Source: Gammaproteobacteria bacterium
GTDB taxonomy: Bacteria > Pseudomonadota > Gammaproteobacteria > Steroidobacterales > Steroidobacteraceae
Direction: 5' to 3'
NCBI GenBank assembly: GCA_027306985.1
Contig: DAHUXV010000200.1
Location: 1 to 35,625 of the forward strand
DNA: 35,625 nt
Each line of letters begins with the position of its first letter. The first letter of the stretch is position 1. Shown here one piece after another: positions 30,632 to 35,625 of this stretch. The notes under the pieces were generated by a model. That model was given only the letters and a program-made list of their open reading frames with translations, searched no databases and was not told where the DNA came from. The position numbers and the translations under genes are program-made.

Positions 30632-32680
30632 ATGGGGCATACGACTCTGGGCATCCGAAATATCGCGCTGGTCGGAGCGGCCGGCGCGGGTAAGACGCTG
30701 CTCGCGGAAAGCCTGCTGCTGCAGGCGGGCGCCATCCGGACCAAGGGAAGCCTGGCGCGTGGCAGCACGGTGTCGGACTTCGACACCCAGGAGAGGGCGC
30801 TGCAGCACTCCCTGGACCCCGCCATACTCACCTTCGACTGCGACTCGACCCGCATCCATCTCCTCGATACGCCCGGCTATCCGGACTTCCTGGGTCGAAC
30901 GCTGTCCGTCCTGGAGGCGGTGGAGGCCGTCGCGGTCGTCGTCAGCGCAACGAGCGGCCCTGACGTCATCACGCGGCGTCTGATGGAATTCGCGCGCGAC
31001 CGCGGGCTGTGCCGGCTCATGGTCATCAACAAGATCGACAGCCGCGACGCGAAGGCCCCCGACGTGCTCGCCCAGATACGCGAGACGTTCGGGTCGGAAT
31101 GCCTGCCGCTCAACCTTCCTTCCGAAGGCGGACGCGCCGTGGTCGATTGCTTCTTTCAGCCGCACGGCGCGGCAACCGATTTCTCTTCCGTCGAGACCGC
31201 GCACACACAGCTCGTGGATCAGGTGATCGAGCTCGACGAGCAGCTGATGGCGGTGTATCTCGAGCAGGGCGAGGAGATTTCCCCGGAGCAACTCCACGAC
31301 CCTTTCGAGCAGGCCCTGCGCGAGGGCCATCTCGTCCCCGTCTGCTTCGCCTCCGCCGAGACCGGCGCCGGCGTCGCCGAGCTGCTGCGGGTGTTCACCC
31401 GCCTGCTGCCGAACCCGGCCGAAGGCAATCCGCCGCTCTTCCTGAAAGGCGCGGGTGAGCGGGCTCAGCGGGTGACAGTCACGCCCGATCCCGGGAAACA
31501 CGTCATCGCTCACGTCTTCAAGGTCACGATCGACCCCTACGTCGGCAAGCTCGGCGTCTTACGCGTACATCAGGGTACCGTACGCCCGGGCGCCCAGCTC
31601 TTCGTCGGCGACGCGCGCAAGCCCTTCAAGATCGCGCACCTCTACAAGCTCGTGGGCAAGGACACCGCGGAAATCCCCGAGGCGATTCCCGGCGACATCT
31701 GCGCCATCGCCAAGGTGGAGGAGCTGCACCTCGATGCCGTGCTGCACGACTCGCATGACGAGGACCAATACCACCTCCAGGCGGTCGCCTTCCCGCCGCC
31801 GATGCTGGGGCTGGCCATAGAGCCGGAGCGCCGGGGCGATGAGCAGCGCCTCGCCGACACGCTGCACAAGCTCATCGCGGAAGACCCCTGTATCCGCATC
31901 GAGCATCATGCGGCGGTGAACGAGACCGTCCTCTACGGCACCGGGGAGCTGCACCTGCGGACGCTGTTGGAGCGAATGAGTCAGCGCTACGGCGTGCACG
32001 TGAAGACACACCCGCCGAGCATCCCCTACCGGGAGACGGTCACCCGCCCGGCCGAGGGCCATAGCCGCCACAAGAAGCAGACCGGCGGCGCCGGTCAGTT
32101 CGGCGAGGTGTACCTGCGCATCGAGGCGCTGCAGCGCGGCACCGGCTTCGAGTTCGTGGACGATGTCGTGGGCGGGGCGATTCCCGGCCAGTTCATTCCC
32201 GCGGTCGAGAAGGGCGTGCGGCAGGTGCTCACCGAAGGCGCGCTGGCCGGCTTCCCCCTGCAGGACGTGCGGGTCACCGTCTATGACGGCAAACACCATG
32301 CCGTGGACTCGAAGGAAGTCGCCTTCGTCTCGGCCGGACGCAAGGCCTTTCTGGATGCGATCCACAAGGCGAGCCCGATCGTGCTCGAGCCGATCGTGCA
32401 CCTCGAGATCACCGCTCCCGCGAGCGCCATCGGCGACATCACCGGCGACCTCGCCACCAAGCGCGCGCGAATCAACGGCAACAATACACTCTCCGGGCAG
32501 CTCGCCACCGTCTCCGCCCTCGTGCCGCTCGCCGAGATCGCCGACTACCAGACCCGCCTCAAGGCGCTGACCGGCGGCCAGGGCACGTACTCCATGGAGC
32601 TCAGCCACTACGACCCCGTGCCCCCGCGCCGCCAGCAGGAACTGGTCCAGGCCTACCGGCCGCGGGCGGAGGAGGAGTAG
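30632..32680 (+). CDS. EF-G2-like translational GTPase (EF-G paralogue)
   Basis: A 682-aa protein with the five-domain EF-G plan: P-loop GAAGAGKT (15-22), DTPGY (79-83), NKID (133-136), then domain II, a GTGELHLRTLLERM stretch, the domain IV RETVTRPAEGHSRHKKQTGGAGQFGEV region, and a C-terminal domain. The G2 region (ARGSTVSDFDTQE) and DTPGYPDF place it with the EF-G-like/EF-G2 paralogues (FusA2 of mycobacteria), not the housekeeping FusA. Canonical EF-G has DTPGH; here Tyr83 replaces the His that positions the hydrolytic water, so GTP hydrolysis may be weak or differently triggered. GGGGAG precedes ATG 30632. No rps or tuf genes are nearby. Confidence 0.92.
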   Translation: MGHTTLGIRNIALVGAAGAGKTLLAESLLLQAGAIRTKGSLARGSTVSDFDTQERALQHSLDPAILTFDCDSTRIHLLDTPGYPDFLGRTLSVLEAVEAVAVVVSATSGPDVITRRLMEFARDRGLCRLMVINKIDSRDAKAPDVLAQIRETFGSECLPLNLPSEGGRAVVDCFFQPHGAATDFSSVETAHTQLVDQVIELDEQLMAVYLEQGEEISPEQLHDPFEQALREGHLVPVCFASAETGAGVAELLRVFTRLLPNPAEGNPPLFLKGAGERAQRVTVTPDPGKHVIAHVFKVTIDPYVGKLGVLRVHQGTVRPGAQLFVGDARKPFKIAHLYKLVGKDTAEIPEAIPGDICAIAKVEELHLDAVLHDSHDEDQYHLQAVAFPPPMLGLAIEPERRGDEQRLADTLHKLIAEDPCIRIEHHAAVNETVLYGTGELHLRTLLERMSQRYGVHVKTHPPSIPYRETVTRPAEGHSRHKKQTGGAGQFGEVYLRIEALQRGTGFEFVDDVVGGAIPGQFIPAVEKGVRQVLTEGALAGFPLQDVRVTVYDGKHHAVDSKEVAFVSAGRKAFLDAIHKASPIVLEPIVHLEITAPASAIGDITGDLATKRARINGNNTLSGQLATVSALVPLAEIADYQTRLKALTGGQGTYSMELSHYDPVPPRRQQELVQAYRPRAEEE

Positions 32681-32708
32681 GCCTCGCCGGCCAGGGAAGT
32701 CGGGCGGC

Positions 32709-32726
32709 CGCCGGGATCCTCCGGCG
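32709..32726 (+). terminator. Small GC hairpin after the EF-G2-like gene
   Basis: CGCCGG (32709-32714), loop GATCCT, CCGGCG (32721-32726): a perfect 6-bp stem 28 nt after the stop, without a T-tract. Possible weak terminator. Confidence 0.3.
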
Positions 32727-32741
32727 ACGCTCACGGTCAAC

Positions 32742-32747
32742 TATAAT
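32742..32747 (+). promoter_or_regulatory. Candidate -10 element for the outer-membrane protein gene
   Basis: A perfect TATAAT in otherwise GC-rich DNA, 85 nt before ATG 32833 and just after the hairpin. No good -35 is seen at 16-18 nt spacing, so activity may need an activator or another sigma factor. Confidence 0.45.
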
Positions 32748-32832
32748 GCGGGCGATGCGTTTGCACAGCCCGGCGGGCTCGCTACGGCCGCTCGCCGGGG
32801 CCGGGTTGTCACGGTGGATCAAGGAAATCAGA

Positions 32833-33492
32833 ATGAATGACCGGCTTTCGTGTTTCGTAATCCCCCTGCGGCGTTGGCTCGCGCTGGCGGCGCTGGTCGT
32901 GGGCTCGATCGCGGCGACGGGCGTGGCGCAGGCGGCCGATCCCCTCGGCGTGTACGTTGGCGCGGCCTACGGCGAGGCGCACATCCGGGCGCGGCTCGAT
33001 GGTCTCGCTCCGGGCAGCCCCGAGTTCGATGCCACCCATTCCGCGTATCAGGCCATGCTCGGTATCCGGCCGCTCTCATTCCTCGGTGCCGAGATCACGT
33101 ACATGGATTTCGGCCGCCAATCCCGCGGCTTCCCGAGCGCCACTTCCTCCGAGCAGCAGGTGTCCCAGAGAGGCGAGGCCGCCTACGCGCTTCTCTATCT
33201 CCCGGTCCCCGTCATCGATGTCTACGTCAAAGCAGGCATCTCCCGGATCAGGACCGACAGGCATGTGATTTATGATCTGCCGGGCGCGGGGACCTGTGTG
33301 ATAGGCGTTCCCACCTGCTATTCCCTGAGTGCCGGCGACAACCCCACCGACACCGCGTTCGCCTATGGCGCCGGCCTGCAGTGGAAGCTCGGCAACTGGG
33401 CGGTGCGCGGCGAGTACGAGCGCTTCAGTGCCGCGGGGGCGAATCCCACCCTGGTCTCGATCGGCATGACCTACTGGATTCCGTGGGGATGA
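32833..33492 (+). CDS. Outer-membrane beta-barrel protein
   Basis: A 219-aa protein with a signal peptide (hydrophobic core about 14-29, cleavage likely after VAQA at residue 34). The mature chain alternates short amphipathic strands and loops (GVYVGAAYGEAHIRARL, AEITYMDFGRQ, AYALLYLPVPVIDVYVKAGI, WAVRGEYERF, VSIGMTYWIPWG), like the eight-stranded OmpA/OmpW-sized barrels; two Cys in one loop (GTCVIGVPTCYSL) may form a disulfide. The C-terminus ends in WG, not the common Phe. AAGGA precedes ATG 32833; the longer frame to 32746 adds sequence before the signal peptide. Ligand or function unknown. Confidence 0.82.
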   Translation: MNDRLSCFVIPLRRWLALAALVVGSIAATGVAQAADPLGVYVGAAYGEAHIRARLDGLAPGSPEFDATHSAYQAMLGIRPLSFLGAEITYMDFGRQSRGFPSATSSEQQVSQRGEAAYALLYLPVPVIDVYVKAGISRIRTDRHVIYDLPGAGTCVIGVPTCYSLSAGDNPTDTAFAYGAGLQWKLGNWAVRGEYERFSAAGANPTLVSIGMTYWIPWG

Positions 33493-33533
33493 TGCGGGCC
33501 GCGGCGGCCGTCGCGCGTTGTGTGCCGCGATTC

Positions 33534-33539
33534 TAGAAT
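33534..33539 (+). promoter_or_regulatory. Weak -10 candidate for the nitrile hydratase operon
   Basis: TAGAAT matches five of six bases of the -10 consensus, 33 nt before the first gene's ATG. No matching -35 is visible. Confidence 0.25.
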
Positions 33540-33572
33540 GGGCGGCCTCCTCCCGTTGCGAAGCTGGACAGC

Positions 33573-34208
33573 ATGAAAGACGATCAGAGTGAGCATGACG
33601 GGCATCGCATGCCCTCGGACCCGGCCCTGCGCGTGCAGGCGCTCGAGTCGCTCCTCATCGAGAAGGGCCTCGTGGACAGCCAGGCGCTCGATGCCCTGGT
33701 CGATGCCTATGAGCATCGGATCGGCCCACACAACGGCGCGCGCGTCATCGCCCGGGCCTGGACGGACCCCGCCTACAAGGCGCGCCTGCTCGCCGACGCG
33801 ACGGCCGCCATCGCGGAGCTGGGGTTCGGCGGCCTGCAGGGCGAGCACATGGTTGCGGTGGAGAACACCCCGGCGGTGCACAATCTCGTGGTCTGCACGC
33901 TCTGCTCCTGCTATCCGTATCCGCTCCTCGGCCTGCCGCCGGTCTGGTACAAGTCGGCGGCCTACCGCTCGCGGGCGGTGATCGATCCGCGCGGCGTCCT
34001 GCGGGAATTCGGGCTCGAGCTCCCGGCGGCAACGCAGGTGCGGGTCTGGGACAGCACCGCGGAGCTGCGGTATCTCGTTCTGCCGCAGCAGCCCGCGCAA
34101 ACCCAAGGCATGACCGCGGAGCAGCTCGCCGCCCTCGTCACCCGCGATGCCATGATCGGCGTGGCCCTCGTCCGGGCCGGGCAAGAGCCCGCGGGAGGCG
34201 CCGGGTGA
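33573..34208 (+). CDS. nthA: Nitrile hydratase alpha subunit, cobalt type
   Basis: A 211-aa subunit carrying the metal site in [22 protein letters not shown] (C108, C111, S112, C113), in which two Cys are oxidised to sulfinate and sulfenate in the mature enzyme. Thr in CTLCSC is the cobalt-type form; iron-type enzymes have Ser. [13 protein letters not shown] after it is also conserved. With the beta subunit it hydrates nitriles to amides in the cytoplasm. The related thiocyanate hydrolase gamma subunit shares the motif, but the fused beta gene next door favours nitrile hydratase. The start ATG 33573 has only a weak Shine-Dalgarno sequence. Confidence 0.95.
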   Translation: MKDDQSEHDGHRMPSDPALRVQALESLLIEKGLVDSQALDALVDAYEHRIGPHNGARVIARAWTDPAYKARLLADATAAIAELGFGGLQGEHMVAVENTPAVHNLVVCTLCSCYPYPLLGLPPVWYKSAAYRSRAVIDPRGVLREFGLELPAATQVRVWDSTAELRYLVLPQQPAQTQGMTAEQLAALVTRDAMIGVALVRAGQEPAGGAG

Positions 34209-34864
34209 ACGGCGTGCACGATCTGGGCGGAATGCACGGCATGGGCTCCGTGCAGCCGGAGCGCGACGAGCCCGTGTTCCATCACCGCTGGGAAGGGCGG
34301 GTGTTCGCGCTCGTGCGGGCCATGGGAGCGCTCGGCCGCTGGAACATCGATGCGTCGCGGCATCAGCGGGAGTTGATTGCGGCGGCGGACCAGCTGCGGA
34401 TGAGCTACTACGAGCGATGGCTGGAGGGACTCTCGCAGCTCCTGGTCCGACACGGCCTCGCGAGCGCGGCAGAGGTTGCCAGCGGCAGGGCGCTTCCCGG
34501 GGCGGCGGCCGGCACACCGGCACTGCGGGCCGCGCAGGTGCCGGCGTTCATCGCCCGCGGCTCTCCGGCAGCGCGCGAATCCGGTCGGCCGCCGCGCTTG
34601 CGGCCGGGTCAGCGGGTGCGCGCGCGCAATCTCCATCCTGCCGGCCACACCCGCCTGCCCCGATACGTGCGCGGAAAATCAGGGGTCGTGGATCGGGTGC
34701 ACGGAGTATTCGTTTTCCCCGATACCCACGCGCATTTGCGCGGCGAAGACCCGCAGCACGTGTACTCGGTGCGCTTCGAGGCGCGGGAGCTGTGGGGTGA
34801 CGATCACGTCGCGGCAGACGCCGTTTACGTGGATTTATGGGAGGACCACCTCGATGCCGAATGA
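34205..34864 (+). CDS. nthB: Nitrile hydratase beta subunit
   Basis: A 219-aa subunit that starts with the family signature [12 protein letters not shown], continues [19 protein letters not shown] and MSYYERWL, and ends in the SH3-like barrel that packs on the alpha metal site ([10 protein letters not shown], then [32 protein letters not shown]). The single fused chain distinguishes it from thiocyanate hydrolase, which has split alpha and beta chains. GTG 34205 overlaps the alpha stop (GTGA), so the two subunits are translationally coupled for equal amounts. Confidence 0.95.
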   Translation: MNGVHDLGGMHGMGSVQPERDEPVFHHRWEGRVFALVRAMGALGRWNIDASRHQRELIAAADQLRMSYYERWLEGLSQLLVRHGLASAAEVASGRALPGAAAGTPALRAAQVPAFIARGSPAARESGRPPRLRPGQRVRARNLHPAGHTRLPRYVRGKSGVVDRVHGVFVFPDTHAHLRGEDPQHVYSVRFEARELWGDDHVAADAVYVDLWEDHLDAE

Positions 34865-35198
34865 TCCGGCTCACGATGCTCCGGCGGCCGCCGGCCCGTC
34901 CCCGCAGCCGCCGGCCGCGGCGTTCTCGGAGCCCTGGCAGGCCCGCGCGTTCGCGATCGCCGTTCTGGCCTCTCGCCAGGGATGTTTCACCTGGTCGGAG
35001 TGGACTCGGGCACTGAGCCGCGAGCTGCACGGAGCGTCGGATGCGGCTTACTTCGACTGTTGGCTGTCGGCACTGCAATCGCTGCTGCTCGGCGCGGGCA
35101 CGCTCGGGCCGGGTGAGCTCTGCGAGCGCAGGCGCGCCTGGGAGGAGGCCTACCGCCGCACCCCTCACGGCACTCCGGTCAGTCTGAACGTCCGTTGA
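34854..35198 (+). CDS. Nitrile hydratase activator / metallochaperone (P14K-like)
   Basis: A 114-aa accessory protein. After an Ala/Pro-rich start come the family features FSEPWQARAFAIAVL, GCFTWSEWTRAL and a helical ending with AYFDCWLSALQSLLL. Such proteins are N-terminally related to the beta subunit and deliver cobalt by swapping subunits with the alpha chain, also supporting Cys oxidation. ATG 34854 overlaps the beta gene end by 11 nt, with GGGAGG about nine bases upstream, so it belongs to the same operon. Confidence 0.9.
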   Translation: MPNDPAHDAPAAAGPSPQPPAAAFSEPWQARAFAIAVLASRQGCFTWSEWTRALSRELHGASDAAYFDCWLSALQSLLLGAGTLGPGELCERRRAWEEAYRRTPHGTPVSLNVR

Positions 35199-35206
35199 CA
35201 CCCGCA

Positions 35207-35625
35207 ATGAACGGCGCTCCTGCGGTGCCACTCATCGAGACGCGGCGTCTTCGCCTGCGAGGGCACCGCCGCGGTGATCTGCCGCAGTGCGCGGCGATGT
35301 GGGCCGATCCCGAAGTCACCCGATTCATCGGCGGCGAGCCGTCGAGTGAGTCACGCACCTGGTCCAGGCTGCTCGCTTACGTCGGCCACTGGGCTCTCAT
35401 GGGCTTCGGCTACTGGGTCATCGAGCGGAGGGACTCGGGGGAGTTCGTCGGCGAGGTCGGGTTGGCGGACTTCCGGCGGGACATCGCGCCCGCGATGAGG
35501 GGCTGCCCGGAGCTCGGCGTCGCCGTCGCCGCGCGATTTCACGGCAACGGATACGCCACCGAGGGCGCCAGGGCGGTGCTGGTCTGGGCCGACACGTGCC
35601 TGCGCCCTCGGCGCACCGTCTGTCT
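35207..35625 (+). CDS. GNAT-family N-acetyltransferase (RimJ-like), 3' end outside the window
   Basis: An open frame from ATG 35207 runs off the window after about 139 residues. The opening IETRRLRLRGHRRGDLPQCA, the middle GFGYWVIERRDSGEFVGEVGL, and ELGVAVAARFHGNGYATEGA with the acetyl-CoA-binding R/Q-x-x-G-x-G/A-like loop (HGNGYA) are typical of the RimJ/RimL group of GNAT enzymes. The substrate cannot be inferred. It starts eight bases after the nitrile hydratase activator stop and may be read from the same transcript. Confidence 0.88.
   Translation, partial: MNGAPAVPLIETRRLRLRGHRRGDLPQCAAMWADPEVTRFIGGEPSSESRTWSRLLAYVGHWALMGFGYWVIERRDSGEFVGEVGLADFRRDIAPAMRGCPELGVAVAARFHGNGYATEGARAVLVWADTCLRPRRTVC

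Overview
The window is chromosomal DNA from a high-G+C Gram-negative bacterium, most likely a gammaproteobacterium of the Xanthomonadales / Steroidobacterales / Nevskiales type. This rests on the gene families present (TonB, LD-carboxypeptidase, DUF2868, PrkA-YeaH-SpoVR, outer-membrane beta-barrel, lipobox lipoprotein) and on tight, GC-rich coding with frequent GTG starts. I saw no tRNA, rRNA, CRISPR array or complete insertion sequence.

Layout. 1-1235: the last 26 codons of a VapC-like PIN toxin, then a spacer and an orphan two-TM membrane protein with less GC-biased codons, probably the edge of an accessory region. 1431-2737 (-): a TauE/SafE permease translationally coupled to a CPXCG zinc-ribbon protein. 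2846-5560 (+): a dihydrodipicolinate-synthase-family enzyme, a DJ-1/PfpI protein and a rhomboid protease with an extra N-terminal domain. 5579-8030 (-): KDPG aldolase, a Gly-rich lipoprotein and a TraB/GumN-like protein. 8084-10650: DUF2868 membrane protein, LD-carboxypeptidase and two tiny unknown genes. 11142-19354 (+): a complete Kdp potassium system (30-aa leader membrane peptide, KdpF, KdpA, KdpB, KdpC, then the KdpD/KdpE two-component regulator).

19441-24936 (-): the most unusual part. It is a compact operon of a TonB-family protein (degenerate receiver-like N-terminus, one TM helix, three internal repeats, TonB C-terminus), a membrane-anchored CheA-like kinase with PAS, Hpt and HATPase domains but no CheW-binding domain, a stand-alone CheY-like receiver, and a CheX phosphatase, followed by a small unknown gene. 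No receptor, CheW, CheR or CheB accompanies it. It reads as a self-contained phosphorelay that senses through its own periplasmic domain and may act through, or with, the TonB-like protein.

25523-30068 (+): the PrkA - YeaH - SpoVR stress/stationary-phase trio, ending in two hairpins. 30200-30394 (-): a 64-aa SFPASDP-motif protein. 30632-32680 (+): an EF-G2-like GTPase whose switch II histidine is replaced by tyrosine. 32833-33492 (+): an outer-membrane barrel protein. 33573-35198 (+): a cobalt-type nitrile hydratase operon (alpha, beta, activator). 35207-end: a GNAT acetyltransferase cut by the window edge.

All functional calls come from reading motifs by eye; no database search was possible. 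Start codons are chosen by visible Shine-Dalgarno sequences and conserved N-termini, and doubtful ones are flagged.
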